Positions 1 to 8,368 of a DNA stretch of 35,053 nucleotides are shown here, one piece after another. The notes beneath the pieces were generated by a model that worked only from the letters and a program-made list of their open reading frames with translations, did no database searches and had not been told where the DNA came from. The stretch is from Gammaproteobacteria bacterium (lineage in GTDB: Bacteria > Pseudomonadota > Gammaproteobacteria > Arenicellales > UBA868): assembly GCA_012960345.1 (NCBI GenBank), contig DUBL01000304.1, positions 1 through 35,053 of the forward strand, given 5' to 3'. The translations under genes were made by a program, and so were the position numbers. Every line of letters begins with the position of its first letter. Position 1 is the stretch's first letter.

Positions 1-2
1 GG

Positions 3-515
3 TTTATTCGAAAACTGGCCGGTTCATTGGACATGGCATTCCTAAACAAGGTCTTCCCGAAAATCGGGGATGGGTTATCACAGTTTCACCAGAAAAATAT
101 GCTGCATATGGACATCAAGCCGGCAAACATACTGTTGCGAAGCAATGGCGAACCCTTGCTACTGGACTTCGGTGCGGCAAAACCACAAGACAGTGAAGAT
201 CGATTTCGCTCTTTTCAGACCTTGACCCACGGTTTTGCACCGCCTGAACAGTATTTGGATGGGGCGCTGGGGCCATGGACTGACATCTACAGTTTTGCGG
301 CCACCCTCTACGCGTGTATTACTGGAAAATCGCCCCCGCCGGCCTTGAAACGGCGGGAAGGCACCGCACTGGCTCCGCTATCGGTCGATTATGCCGGTCG
401 TTTTCCTTATCCATTACTCAGTGCTGTCGAATCAGCCCTGCAACTGGACCCAAAAGCTCGGCCCGATGACATGAACCAACTGCTGGCCCAGGCTTTTAAA
501 GGCAACAACCCCTAA
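3..515 (+). CDS. Serine/threonine protein kinase, C-terminal part (partial at window edge)
   Basis: The frame is open to the left edge of the window, so only the C-terminal lobe is visible and the ORF-track TTG start is artificial. The catalytic loop reads HMDIKPANILL, the magnesium-binding DFG follows as DFGAAK, the APE-like motif is APPEQY, and the helix F region is WTDIYSFAATLY. These mark a Hanks-type protein kinase of the bacterial PknB/PpkA kind. The usual HRD arginine is methionine (HMD), so it is a non-RD kinase. The protein ends soon after the kinase fold, with no C-terminal sensor or membrane segment. The N-terminal glycine loop and any upstream domain lie outside the window. The gene ends seven bases from the convergent hydrolase gene. 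The substrate cannot be told. Confidence 0.85.
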   Translation, partial: FIRKLAGSLDMAFLNKVFPKIGDGLSQFHQKNMLHMDIKPANILLRSNGEPLLLDFGAAKPQDSEDRFRSFQTLTHGFAPPEQYLDGALGPWTDIYSFAATLYACITGKSPPPALKRREGTALAPLSVDYAGRFPYPLLSAVESALQLDPKARPDDMNQLLAQAFKGNNP

Positions 516-522
516 CCATCCG

Positions 523-1335
523 CTACCGCAGTGAGGCCGCCGCAAATTCAATCAGCGCCTGCGCCAATCGCTGCGGCTGATCTACAGTCACCATGTGCCC
601 CGCATCTGGCCAATCTTGTCGTTGTCCCTGTGGCAAGGAAGCAAACAGTTCGTCGACCACATTAGCTTCAAAAAACACGCGGTCGTAAAGCCCGCTAATG
701 ACTAACGTGGGAAGATTGAGCGCCGACCAGGGAACATTCCAGTCCGCTGTGGTCGCGCCCAACATTAATCGATAGTGCCCATTTAATGGATCTGCCGGTT
801 CGTAGGGCTCGTCCAGCAAGAAATTGTCACGGTTTGCCTGTAACACGCTCTCGCCCGCTATCAGGGGCATAAAAAGGTCACCGATCAAGCGAGTCCCGCC
901 AAGCGCTACGACTCGCGCGCCGGCATGATTAAACCAGTCTAAACGGGCGCCAATGCGGCGCAGGGTGTTAAGCAGCACCAATCCTTCAGCGGGGCGCCCT
1001 GACAGGACCGCTCTGGCAGCGAAAAGCCCCCCGATGGACAAGCCACAGTAGATCGGCCGGGGCGGCTTCACCTCATCGATCAGTCTACATAAGTCACTGA
1101 TAATCAGTTGATCATCGAGTATTCGATCATCATCCACCGGGCTCTTTTCCTGGCCGCGCAGGTTGTAACGCAGCAACCCAAGACCCGCTTCGCGCAACGC
1201 AGGGTCGACCACTCCCTGCCAGTTATCAATGCTTCCCGTCAGTGCATTGACAAAAACCACCGTCGGCTGATTAGCTGTCGGAGCTTCGAACTCATAGTAA
1301 AGGCCTTCACCAGACCCGATTTCCAGTAAGGACAT
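523..1335 (-). CDS. Alpha/beta hydrolase
   Basis: This is a single-domain alpha/beta hydrolase of about 270 residues. The nucleophile elbow is GLSIGG with Ser100. A plausible triad is completed by Asp218 (SGLYDRV) and His247 (DAGHMVT). The overall pattern resembles 3-oxoadipate enol-lactonase (PcaD) and related esterases, but no beta-ketoadipate genes are nearby, so the substrate is not assigned. The start was moved from GTG 1344 to ATG 1335 because AAGGGG lies about 8 bases upstream of the ATG. The gene is transcribed away from the pdhR-like regulator and shares a roughly 150-base intergenic region with it, so that regulator could control it; this is inference. Confidence 0.85.
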   Translation of the reverse strand: MSLLEIGSGEGLYYEFEAPTANQPTVVFVNALTGSIDNWQGVVDPALREAGLGLLRYNLRGQEKSPVDDDRILDDQLIISDLCRLIDEVKPPRPIYCGLSIGGLFAARAVLSGRPAEGLVLLNTLRRIGARLDWFNHAGARVVALGGTRLIGDLFMPLIAGESVLQANRDNFLLDEPYEPADPLNGHYRLMLGATTADWNVPWSALNLPTLVISGLYDRVFFEANVVDELFASLPQGQRQDWPDAGHMVTVDQPQRLAQALIEFAAASLR

Positions 1336-1486
1336 TGTCAACACCCCTTATTCTTTATCCTGATTATCGACCACCCTTCCGCAACAGGTAGAACGTTGTG
1401 GAAACTAACCCCTCACCGGCAGCGCCTCGTTTCACAAGATAATCAGTTTACCGTTCGGGCGAGCCGTGTTAGGGTTTTCCCTTCTC

Positions 1487-1497
1487 TGGTCAGACCA
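1487..1497. promoter_or_regulatory. Perfect dyad TGGTCAGACCA, likely FadR/PdhR-type operator
   Basis: TGGTCAGACCA is a perfect 11-base palindrome with the TGGT-N3-ACCA shape known for operators of the FadR/PdhR/LldR subfamily of GntR regulators. It ends 7 bases before the ATG of the pdhR-like gene, where bound protein would block transcription or translation initiation. Autoregulation is inferred from family and position. Confidence 0.65.
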
Positions 1498-1504
1498 AAA
1501 TCCG

Positions 1505-2260
1505 ATGAACAAGCCCCGTGTTGCCGACCAGATCGTCGAACACATTGAACAATTGATTCTCGCAGGGACGTTACGCCCAGGGGATCGCCTGCCTGCCGAA
1601 CGGGTTTTTTGCCGACAGCTCAGCGTATCCCGGCCATCGCTGCGCGAGGCCTTGCAGAAATTGTCGGCGCGCCAACTTGTGACAACACAACGCGGCGGCG
1701 GCACCTATGTCACCGAGGCGCTTACCCCGTCACTAGCGGATCCCCTGCTTGAGCTTATCGCCAGTTCACCCGGGCGGCTTGGTGATGTACTCGAACTACG
1801 CCACGCCATTGAATCACTGGCAGCGCATTACGCGGCTTTGCGCCGTACAACAGCCGATAAAAGTGCTTTGCGGAAATCCTACAAGGCCCTGATCACATCA
1901 CACGCTCAGCGTGATCCCTCACTTGAAGCACAAGCCGATGCCGACTTTCATCTCGTCATCGCCGAGGCTTCACACAACGTTGTGCTAGTCCAAGTAATGA
2001 GAAGCCTCTTCGCATTACTACACTCTTCCATGCGTTTCAGTCTGGAAAACCTCTACACTTATCAACCGGCAATCTTCGACAATCTTCGTGATCAACACTA
2101 CCATCTACTAAACGCGATCCTAAATGGCGACCCTGAACAGGCTCGCGCTGCGTCCGATAACCATATCAATTATGTCGAGCAATCGTTAGCTGAAGTCGAT
2201 GCGGCCCGAAGCCCCCAGGTGAGTGGCCATGCGCATTTTTCAGATACCACGCCGACTTGA
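1505..2260 (+). CDS. pdhR: GntR-family regulator, FadR subfamily, PdhR-like
   Basis: The protein has an N-terminal winged helix (about residues 1-70) with the GntR signature [16 protein letters not shown] and QRGGGTYV, followed by an all-helical FCD ligand-binding domain containing [18 protein letters not shown] and [16 protein letters not shown]. The text around [10 protein letters not shown] and [14 protein letters not shown] is closer to E. coli PdhR, the pyruvate-responsive repressor, than to LldR, but the effector is not proven. The ORF-track start at GTG 1466 adds 13 unlikely residues and would place the operator inside the gene, so ATG 1505 is preferred. The downstream neighbours are rph, rdgB and gpmA on the same strand. 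No pdh or lld genes are in the window. Confidence 0.82.
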   Translation: MNKPRVADQIVEHIEQLILAGTLRPGDRLPAERVFCRQLSVSRPSLREALQKLSARQLVTTQRGGGTYVTEALTPSLADPLLELIASSPGRLGDVLELRHAIESLAAHYAALRRTTADKSALRKSYKALITSHAQRDPSLEAQADADFHLVIAEASHNVVLVQVMRSLFALLHSSMRFSLENLYTYQPAIFDNLRDQHYHLLNAILNGDPEQARAASDNHINYVEQSLAEVDAARSPQVSGHAHFSDTTPT

Positions 2261-2270
2261 CACGAGAAAC

Positions 2271-3002
2271 ATGATGCAAAGAACTGATCAACGACAACCC
2301 AAAGAATTGCGTCCCGTCACTCTAACCCGTGGCTATAGCCGTCACGCTGAGGGTTCAGTTCTCATCGAATTTGGTGGCACGCGTGTTATCTGCACTGCCA
2401 GCGTGGAAGCTCGCGTGCCGGCCTTTCTGCGCGGCGGTGGCCGCGGCTGGATCACGGCCCAGTACGGCATGCTACCGCGTTCTACCCACACCCGTAATAA
2501 TCGCGAAGCAACACAAGGAAAACAATCGGGGCGCACCCTAGAAATTCAACGCTTAATTGGCCGCTCTTTGCGCGCAGTGGTCGATTTGCAAAAGCTTGGC
2601 GAGCAAACCATCACCCTCGACTGTGATGTCCTGCAAGCTGACGGGGGAACCCGTACCGCCTCAATCACCGGTGCGTGGGTAGCTCTGGCTGATGCCTGTG
2701 ACCTTCTGGTCACTCGCGGCACGCTTGCCGCTTCACCGCTCATCGGGCAAGTGGCATCGGTTTCGGTTGGCTGGATTGACTCCGGCGCCGTCCTTGACCT
2801 CAACTATGAGGAAGACAGCACTGCTCAAACTGACATGAATATCGTGATGGATGACCAGAGTCGTTTTATCGAACTACAGGGTACCGCGGAGGGAGCGCCA
2901 TTTACCGATGATCACCTGCAGACGATGATCGAGTACGCGCGATATGGTATCAAGCAACTGCTACAAGCACAGCGTGATGCGAGGATCGATCACACCGCAT
3001 GA
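2271..3002 (+). CDS. rph: Ribonuclease PH
   Basis: This phosphate-dependent 3' exoribonuclease trims tRNA precursors. It is full length at about 243 residues. It shows [56 protein letters not shown] and [20 protein letters not shown], all closely matching the E. coli enzyme, including the Arg-rich phosphate-binding stretch. The start was set at ATG 2271 because the family begins just before the ELRPV strand; a second ATG follows at once at 2274. The stop overlaps the rdgB start as ATGA, which suggests translational coupling. Confidence 0.97.
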   Translation: MMQRTDQRQPKELRPVTLTRGYSRHAEGSVLIEFGGTRVICTASVEARVPAFLRGGGRGWITAQYGMLPRSTHTRNNREATQGKQSGRTLEIQRLIGRSLRAVVDLQKLGEQTITLDCDVLQADGGTRTASITGAWVALADACDLLVTRGTLAASPLIGQVASVSVGWIDSGAVLDLNYEEDSTAQTDMNIVMDDQSRFIELQGTAEGAPFTDDHLQTMIEYARYGIKQLLQAQRDARIDHTA

Positions 3003-3610
3003 AAGTGGTTCTGGCGTCTGCTAATCAAGGCAAGCTGGCGGAGTTAACCAGCCTGCTTTCCGATACGGGTTTCGTCTGTGTTAGCCAAGGTGAATTCGGC
3101 GTCAGTAGTGCTGAAGAGACCGGTTCAACCTTCGTTGAGAACGCATTGCTTAAAGCGCGCCATGCAACAGTATCAACAGGGCTGTGTGCAATCGCCGATG
3201 ATTCTGGTCTAGCAGTGGACCACCTCAATGGTGCGCCCGGCGTGCACTCAGCGCGCTACTCAGGCGCTGGCGCCACCGATGAAGACAATCGCCAGTGCCT
3301 GCTGACGGCGCTGGCCGGTGTCCCCGTAGATCAACGCACTGCCCGATTTCACAGCGTCGTCGTCTACCTGCGACATGCAAAAGATCCCGTACCGATCATT
3401 TGTCATGGTCACTGGTCCGGGAGCATCGCACTGAAGCCTCGGGGAAGCGGAGGATTTGGATACGATTCGCTGTTTCTAGCTGACGGCTGTTCTAAAACAG
3501 CCGCCGAACTAACTGCTGACACAAAGAACCGCCTCAGCCACCGCGCCCAGGCGCTGGCCTCGTTAGTTCGCCTCCTAAGATGTCAGGGCAATCGAACGAA
3601 AGGAGAATAA
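2999..3610 (+). CDS. rdgB: dITP/XTP pyrophosphatase (RdgB/HAM1 family)
   Basis: This house-cleaning enzyme hydrolyses non-canonical purine triphosphates (ITP, dITP, XTP) to monophosphates. The hallmark N-terminal [13 protein letters not shown], the central [13 protein letters not shown], and [24 protein letters not shown] are all present, and near the C-terminus GFGYDSLFL and the Ser-His-Arg substrate element SHRAQAL are kept. Its 203 residues are normal for the family. It overlaps rph by four bases and its stop is 4 bases before the gpmA ATG, so the three genes probably form one transcript. Confidence 0.96.
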   Translation: MKVVLASANQGKLAELTSLLSDTGFVCVSQGEFGVSSAEETGSTFVENALLKARHATVSTGLCAIADDSGLAVDHLNGAPGVHSARYSGAGATDEDNRQCLLTALAGVPVDQRTARFHSVVVYLRHAKDPVPIICHGHWSGSIALKPRGSGGFGYDSLFLADGCSKTAAELTADTKNRLSHRAQALASLVRLLRCQGNRTKGE

Positions 3611-3614
3611 TGGG

Positions 3615-4367
3615 ATGACACAACTGGTTCTCGTGCGTCACGGCCAAAGCGTGTGGAATCTTGAAAACCGGTTTACCGGCTGGGTTGATGTCGACCTATC
3701 TGAGCGCGGCATCAACGAAGCCCGCGAAGCCGGAAACGCGTTAAAAGATCATGATTTTTCCTTTGATGTCACGATGACATCCTATCTAAAACGCTCCATC
3801 CGGACCCTCTGGCTAATTCTCGATGCGCTTGACCAAATGCATCTTCCCATTCAAACGGATTGGCGATTGAATGAGCGCCACTACGGCGCATTACAGGGGC
3901 TGGATAAGCGTAAAACCGTTGCCCAGCACGGTGAGCAGCAGGTTCTTGAGTGGCGCCGAGGATTCTCGGTCCGGCCCCCCGCCATGGCGCTCAACGATCC
4001 AGAGCGACCCGCTAATCATCCGCGCTATCGTGATCTCGCCAATATTCCTGATACAGAATCGCTGGCTGACACACTGACTCGTGTCACTCATTGGTGGCAC
4101 GATGCCTTAGTACCGTTACTCAAACAAAAGAAACGGGTGCTTGTGGTAGCACACGGCAACAGTTTGCGGGCCCTGGTCAAGTACATCGACAACATGAGTG
4201 AAGAGGATATTCTCCACTTCAACATCCCCACTGGCATTCCTTTGATTTACGAATTAGATGACCAACTGTCACCACGTGGCAGAGAATACCTCGCCGACTC
4301 GGAGAAGCTCTCCTCAGCAATCGACGAAATAAAAAATCAGGTCACGCAAGATAAGCATCAAAACTAA
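3615..4367 (+). CDS. gpmA: 2,3-bisphosphoglycerate-dependent phosphoglycerate mutase
   Basis: This glycolytic enzyme interconverts 3- and 2-phosphoglycerate. The histidine phosphatase signature is LVRHGQSVWN with catalytic His9. The dPGM-specific stretch ENRFTGWVDVDLSERG, the acid Glu87 in LNERHYGALQG, and the second histidine His180 in VVAHGNSLRAL are all present. Length (250 residues) matches GpmA rather than the shorter GpmB-type phosphatases. AAGGAG lies about ten bases upstream of ATG 3615. It is the last gene of the plus-strand run and converges with the thioredoxin-fold gene; the 42-base gap shows no clear terminator. Confidence 0.96.
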   Translation: MTQLVLVRHGQSVWNLENRFTGWVDVDLSERGINEAREAGNALKDHDFSFDVTMTSYLKRSIRTLWLILDALDQMHLPIQTDWRLNERHYGALQGLDKRKTVAQHGEQQVLEWRRGFSVRPPAMALNDPERPANHPRYRDLANIPDTESLADTLTRVTHWWHDALVPLLKQKKRVLVVAHGNSLRALVKYIDNMSEEDILHFNIPTGIPLIYELDDQLSPRGREYLADSEKLSSAIDEIKNQVTQDKHQN

Positions 4368-4409
4368 TCTTGTGTAATCTAACCACCGGCGGCATCTGAC
4401 CTATCCCGT

Positions 4410-5000
4410 TCAGGCAGAGAAATAATCCGGCTCCTGACCGGCCTTCCACTTAATGTTACACCCGATACTGGCGCTCTGTTCAGTCGGTGGCGGGTCACCC
4501 GCGAGGAGCGCATCGAGCGCTCGCCGCAAATCGCTCCCCGTCACTTCCTGCCCATTGTTCGGTCGGCTATCATCAAACTGACCCCGATAGAACAAGGCTC
4601 GATCCCGATCATATAGAAAAAAGTCGGGCGTACACGCGGCTTGATAAGCCTGTGCCACCCCCTGTGTCTCGTCAAACAAATAAGGAAAGCCGAAGCCAAA
4701 CTCAAGCGCCGCATCAGCCATTTTAGCTGGCGCATCTTGTGGATGGGTTGAAACGTCGTTTGCGCTGATAGCAACCACCGCCAGCCCTTTCAACTCATAG
4801 TCTCGAGCAAAATCGACTAAGCCCTGTCGTAGATGCACGACATAGGGACAGTGATTACAGATAAACGCAACCAACAAGGCTTGCGAAGCTTTGAAGTCTT
4901 CTAGCGCAAAGAAATCGGCGGAAAAAGTGGAATTATGGTTGGGCAAGCGGAAGTCCGGAGCGTTGCTACCTAACGCCTGCATTGTCGATGAATGAGCCAT
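4410..5000 (-). CDS. Thioredoxin-fold redoxin, AhpC/TSA-like
   Basis: The protein is a soluble thioredoxin-like redoxin of 196 residues with no signal peptide. The active site is CNHC (Cys48, Cys51) followed by PYV, in the context FICNHCPYVVHLRQGL, which is typical of a common bacterial family annotated as thioredoxin family protein near AhpC/TSA. The cis-proline region is ACTPDFFLYD. A role in thiol redox exchange is inferred; the partner is unknown. The start ATG has GGGG a few bases upstream. It is a single gene, convergent with gpmA, and the gene-poor region lies behind it. Confidence 0.85.
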   Translation of the reverse strand: MAHSSTMQALGSNAPDFRLPNHNSTFSADFFALEDFKASQALLVAFICNHCPYVVHLRQGLVDFARDYELKGLAVVAISANDVSTHPQDAPAKMADAALEFGFGFPYLFDETQGVAQAYQAACTPDFFLYDRDRALFYRGQFDDSRPNNGQEVTGSDLRRALDALLAGDPPPTEQSASIGCNIKWKAGQEPDYFSA

Positions 5001-5198
5001 TTCCCCTATCCTTTATTAGTTCTGTATTTAACGTTCATTTTTCCGGCTCCCAAAGTCCAGCCGGGACAGTGGGGTTGTTCTACCAGAGATTTGAACCCAC
5101 TGCTAGCGATCCCTATCGCCCTAGAAACCAAAAAGAAGTTTAATGAGTCTATTCACTGGAAGCGCTTTCATAGGTAATAAGACAGCACATGCTGTCCA
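5001..5198. other. Non-coding stretch with a small hairpin
   Basis: No gene is supported here. The first bases hold the leader and ribosome site of the minus-strand redoxin gene. A perfect 6-base stem with a 4-base loop, GACAGC-ACAT-GCTGTC, sits at 5181-5196, directly after the stop of the DUF1330 pseudogene, where it could have acted as a 3' hairpin. It has no U tract. Confidence 0.4.
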
Positions 5199-5489
5199 TC
5201 AGACGCCTTCCAGAATGACTTGTGTTTTAACGGTAGTCAACGACTCCCTGAGTTCTTTCCAAGGCTTGTAATCAGGATCAATTCTGAAGGCGTTTAATGC
5301 TTCCCTCGATGGGAGTTTCAACATCACCATCCGTTCTGAATCTCAATCACCGACGAGCACCTCGACTTCTCCACCTCGACAACAGCCCTCCCCGCCGTGG
5401 CGCACCACATGCTACGGCGCCTGTTGTTTGTACTTTTCGTATGCCTCAACATCGTGAACCACCGCCTCAGTTAAAAGGCATGCCAACAT
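5199..5489 (-). pseudogene. DUF1330 family protein, disrupted by two in-frame stop codons
   Basis: Reading the minus strand from ATG 5489 gives 97 codons in one frame, the normal size for DUF1330 (about 95 residues). It contains VVHDVEAYEKYKQQAP, then a TAG, then HVVRHGG, RGGEVEVLVGD, then a TGA, then SERMVMLKLPSREALNAF, DPDYKPWKELRES and the typical ending VILEGV. The TGA falls where the family usually has Trp (GDWD..R), so TGG to TGA is the likely lesion. No frameshift is needed, which suggests recent decay. DUF1330 proteins are small ferredoxin-fold dimers of unknown role. The ORF track does not show this gene; its plus-strand ORF here is a shadow. Sequencing error at two sites is less likely but possible. 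Confidence 0.8.
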
Positions 5490-5995
5490 ATTATTTCATC
5501 CTTATGTTTTACCCCCCTGAAAGGAACCAAAAAAACTACTCACTCGAGCCCCTATAGCAGCGTCTTGCAGGCGCATCGTACAGATGTTAGCAATGTCCGA
5601 CAATTTCCTAACCATGCGAACTGTTGTGCGGTAACAAAGAGAAAAACCTGGAAGCTGGTGTTTTAACAACAATCGGATCAAATCCTAGATATCGTCATGA
5701 AAAATAGTCCAGTGATAGCTTTGATGTTTATCACCTGGCGCAGTTGCAATTTATGTTGACCGCTGGAAGATCCTCATTAAGGGTTGCCTGCGACCCTTGG
5801 TTCCCGTATCAACTAAGCGCGGAAGCGCTTAAACCGTTTCTGGCATGATTCCACTGAGTCTTAGACCAATAAGGACCAGTGCGGCTTCATATCAGGAGAT
5901 TACCTCCTTGGATCACCCACGTGATGTGTACAGCACCGTTTCGTTAGAACAAAGTCGGTACAATAAGGTCGTTCAGCTATGCCGTTGGGAGCAAA
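5490..5995. other. Gene-poor region upstream of moaC with several dyads
   Basis: I see no supportable gene in these 500 bases. The plus-strand ORF from 5845 is out of frame with moaC and has no family features. Inverted repeats are AAGGGT/ACCCTT at 5779-5798, AAGCGC-GGAA-GCGCTT at 5815-5830 (GNRA-like loop), and AGGAG/CTCCT at 5894-5908. A TACAAT element at 5959-5964, about 30 bases before the moaC ATG, is a possible -10 box with a poor -35. I do not recognise a Moco riboswitch here. Confidence 0.4.
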
Positions 5996-6490
5996 ATGAA
6001 ACCCCAAGGAACCCTCACCCATTTAAACCAGCGCGGCGAGGCCCACATGGTCGACGTTGGCGACAAGGCGATCTCGGCCCGTTCGGCGACCGCCGAGGGC
6101 TATATCTCCATGGCGCAGGAGACCCTGGCACTCATCAATGATCAAGGTCATGCTAAAGGCGATGTCCTCTCCGTCGCCCGAATTGCGGGCATCATGGCCG
6201 CAAAACGCACCGCTGAATTGATTCCACTCTGCCACCCTCTGGCATTAACCAAAGTGGAGGTGATCTTTGAGAGTCAAGATACAGCCGCGGGCATTCGTTG
6301 CCAGGCCATTGCTGAAACTCGGGAACGAACGGGCGTTGAAATGGAGGCCCTGATGGCGGTCCAAATCAGCCTGTTGACTATTTATGACATGTGTAAAGCG
6401 GTTGATCGCGGTATGACCATTCACACTGCACGCTTACTGGAAAAATCCGGTGGTCGTTCAGGCCATTGGCGACGAGACGATGCCGACTGA
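5996..6490 (+). CDS. moaC: Cyclic pyranopterin monophosphate synthase MoaC
   Basis: MoaC converts the MoaA product 3',8-cyclo-7,8-dihydroGTP to cyclic pyranopterin monophosphate in molybdenum cofactor synthesis. Family blocks present are [38 protein letters not shown], the long block [29 protein letters not shown] and the C-terminal [10 protein letters not shown]. Length is 164 residues, as expected. GGGAG precedes ATG 5996 at a suitable distance. The 3' end overlaps the moeA start by 11 bases, so moaC and moeA are coupled. moaA, its functional partner, is not in the window. Confidence 0.97.
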   Translation: MKPQGTLTHLNQRGEAHMVDVGDKAISARSATAEGYISMAQETLALINDQGHAKGDVLSVARIAGIMAAKRTAELIPLCHPLALTKVEVIFESQDTAAGIRCQAIAETRERTGVEMEALMAVQISLLTIYDMCKAVDRGMTIHTARLLEKSGGRSGHWRRDDAD

Positions 6491-7739
6491 CGTTATAACC
6501 GCACCAAATTGCGAAGACGAATTCGACCCCGCTTTATTATCGGTCGATGAAGCGCTCGCAAAGATCACACAGGCTATCACGCCATTGATGACCGTGGAGC
6601 AACTCCCTTTGCGAACAGCCCTCGGTCGCATTCTGGCATCAGATCTGCACGCTCCAGCGGATGTTCCCAACCATACCAATTCAGCCATGGACGGCTACGC
6701 GCTTCGCGCGGCCGACTTGGAGCCAAACACCCCATTGACTGTTATCGGCACTGCCTGGGCTGGCAAACCACATGTGGGTGCAGTGGCTAACGGTCAATGT
6801 GTGCGCATCATGACCGGCGCGGTTATGCCCGAGCATGCTGACACCGTTGTCATGCAAGAACAGGTAGCGTTACTGGACGATAAAATTCGTGTAGCACCGG
6901 ACCAGAAAAAGGGGCAACATGTCCGCCACGCTGGCGAGGACTTGGCTGCGGGCGAGTTGGCACTCAAGGCAGGACAGAGGTTAGCGCCTGCTGCTCTTGG
7001 CCTGATCGCCTCGCTCGGCATTGCTGAAGTGCCCGTCTTCAGGCGACCCCGAGTGGCATTTTTGTCCAATGGTGACGAACTGCGTTCCATCGGCCAACCG
7101 CTTAACCCAGGAGAGGTATACGACTCGAACCGTTATACGCTTCATGGTCTGTTGCAACGAGCCGGAATGGACATAGTAGATCTTGGGGTAGTGCCTGATG
7201 ACCGCGCACAGCTTCGCTCAGCGTTTCTCAGCGCGGCGAACTCGGCAGACGTACTCATTACCTCGGCGGGCGCTTCCGTCGGCGACGCCGACTTTATAAA
7301 AGATATTCTCGATGAAGTCGGCGAAGTCAGCTTTTGGAAAATTGCCATGAAGCCAGGGCGCCCCCTTGCGTTTGGCCGTGTCGGTGATGCGCTCTTTTTT
7401 GGCCTGCCGGGTAATCCGGTATCGGTGATGGTGACCTTCTATCAATTTGTCCTGCCTGCGCTGCGTCGCCTTTCAGGGGAAACCCCCGTCCTGTCCCTGC
7501 GCCTGACCGCTCGGACAACTAACCGAGTTAGAAAACGACCCGGACGAACGGAGTTCCAGCGCGGCGTCTTAACGCAGACACCAGCTGGAGAGCTCGAAGT
7601 CAGCGTGACCGGTGAACAAGGCTCTGGAATTTTAAGCTCAATGAGCGAAGCTAACTGCTTCATCCTCCTATCAGCCGACTGTGACGGCGTTGCCCCTGGG
7701 CAATCTGTCCTTGTTGAGCCCTTCGCCGGCCTAATTTAA
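6480..7739 (+). CDS. moeA: Molybdopterin molybdotransferase MoeA
   Basis: MoeA inserts molybdate into adenylated molybdopterin. The sequence has [12 protein letters not shown], a MoeA N-terminal hallmark, [11 protein letters not shown], the MoCF-binding stretch [26 protein letters not shown] and [11 protein letters not shown]. The binding motif is TSAGAS rather than the more usual TSGGVS, a modest variation. The track start at GTG 6450 was replaced by ATG 6480, which still overlaps moaC by 11 bases. The protein is about 419 residues, normal for the family, with the C-terminal domain IV complete. The TehB-like methyltransferase follows after 27 bases. Confidence 0.96.
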   Translation: MPTDVITAPNCEDEFDPALLSVDEALAKITQAITPLMTVEQLPLRTALGRILASDLHAPADVPNHTNSAMDGYALRAADLEPNTPLTVIGTAWAGKPHVGAVANGQCVRIMTGAVMPEHADTVVMQEQVALLDDKIRVAPDQKKGQHVRHAGEDLAAGELALKAGQRLAPAALGLIASLGIAEVPVFRRPRVAFLSNGDELRSIGQPLNPGEVYDSNRYTLHGLLQRAGMDIVDLGVVPDDRAQLRSAFLSAANSADVLITSAGASVGDADFIKDILDEVGEVSFWKIAMKPGRPLAFGRVGDALFFGLPGNPVSVMVTFYQFVLPALRRLSGETPVLSLRLTARTTNRVRKRPGRTEFQRGVLTQTPAGELEVSVTGEQGSGILSSMSEANCFILLSADCDGVAPGQSVLVEPFAGLI

Positions 7740-7766
7740 TCCGCCCGGCTAAGTCAGTTCACCACC

Positions 7767-8327
7767 GTGCGTGAGGACATTCACCGCTGGCAAGCAAAAT
7801 ACCGGCGGGCGGGCCCGATCCAACCCTTAGCGCCAGACGCCTTGTTACTGCGCCATACCGATTTGTTCGTCGCAGGAGGCATCGCATTCGACATAGCGAG
7901 CGGCGCCGGTCATTCCGCAGTTTACCTCGCGCAACGTGGGTATCAGGTAGTGGCTTTTGACTGCAGTAGCGAAGGCCTTCGTCGCGCACAACAACTCGCG
8001 GCCCAGGAGAACACCGCAATCCAAGCGGTAGCGCTTGATTTGGACCGAGCACAACTGCCGCCGGACAAGGCAAACGTGCTGACCTGCTTTCGTTATCTGA
8101 ACCGCGCTCTGTTCCCGGCGATGGAAGCCGCCATCCGGCCGGGTGGTCTTTTCATCTACAAAACTTTTAACGTACACCATCTAAAGACATCTCCGCGTTT
8201 TAACTCAAAGTATGTCCTTCAACCCGGCGAGTTGGCCTCACTCATGCCCAATGCGAGCGTCATTGACTTAAGTGATGGCACAACCTCTGGAGAGATTTAT
8301 TCCTGGTTAGTGGCACGAATAGCCTAA
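7767..8327 (+). CDS. Class I SAM-dependent methyltransferase, TehB-like
   Basis: The protein has 186 residues and begins with GTG. SAM motif I is FDIASGAGHSAVYLAQRG, motif II is VVAFDCSSEGL, and the IRPGGLFIYKTFN strand is typical of the small TehB/tellurite-resistance-type methyltransferases. The substrate is unknown. The protein is shorter than E. coli TehB-like fusions and has no second domain. It sits 27 bases behind moeA on the same strand and may be co-transcribed with moaC-moeA, but no Moco role is known for the family. It converges with the PhyH-family gene. Confidence 0.8.
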   Translation: MREDIHRWQAKYRRAGPIQPLAPDALLLRHTDLFVAGGIAFDIASGAGHSAVYLAQRGYQVVAFDCSSEGLRRAQQLAAQENTAIQAVALDLDRAQLPPDKANVLTCFRYLNRALFPAMEAAIRPGGLFIYKTFNVHHLKTSPRFNSKYVLQPGELASLMPNASVIDLSDGTTSGEIYSWLVARIA

Positions 8328-8368
8328 CCCGACAAACTTTTCCTCCCGATACGAGCGTCAGTCGATGC

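Noticed and set aside
5070-5115. tRNA or tmRNA 3' end on the minus strand (GGGTTCAAATCTC resembles a T-arm)
   Set aside because: The bases that should form the T stem do not pair (GTGGG against CTCTG), and no acceptor stem, anticodon arm or CCA fits around it.
5199-5489. Selenocysteine or pyrrolysine recoding at the TGA and TAG of the DUF1330 gene
   Set aside because: The TGA sits at a usual Trp position, not a catalytic Cys, and two different recoding events in one small protein are implausible; decay is simpler.
5297-5557. Plus-strand 86-residue ORF
   Set aside because: It is the antisense shadow of the DUF1330 pseudogene and has no family features.
5845-6141. Plus-strand 98-residue ORF upstream of moaC
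   Set aside because: Its second half runs through moaC in another frame and the first half has no recognisable motif or ribosome site.
7759-8180. Minus-strand ORFs antisense to the methyltransferase, moeA and yidC
   Set aside because: They lie fully inside well-supported genes, lack family motifs and arise from high GC at third positions.
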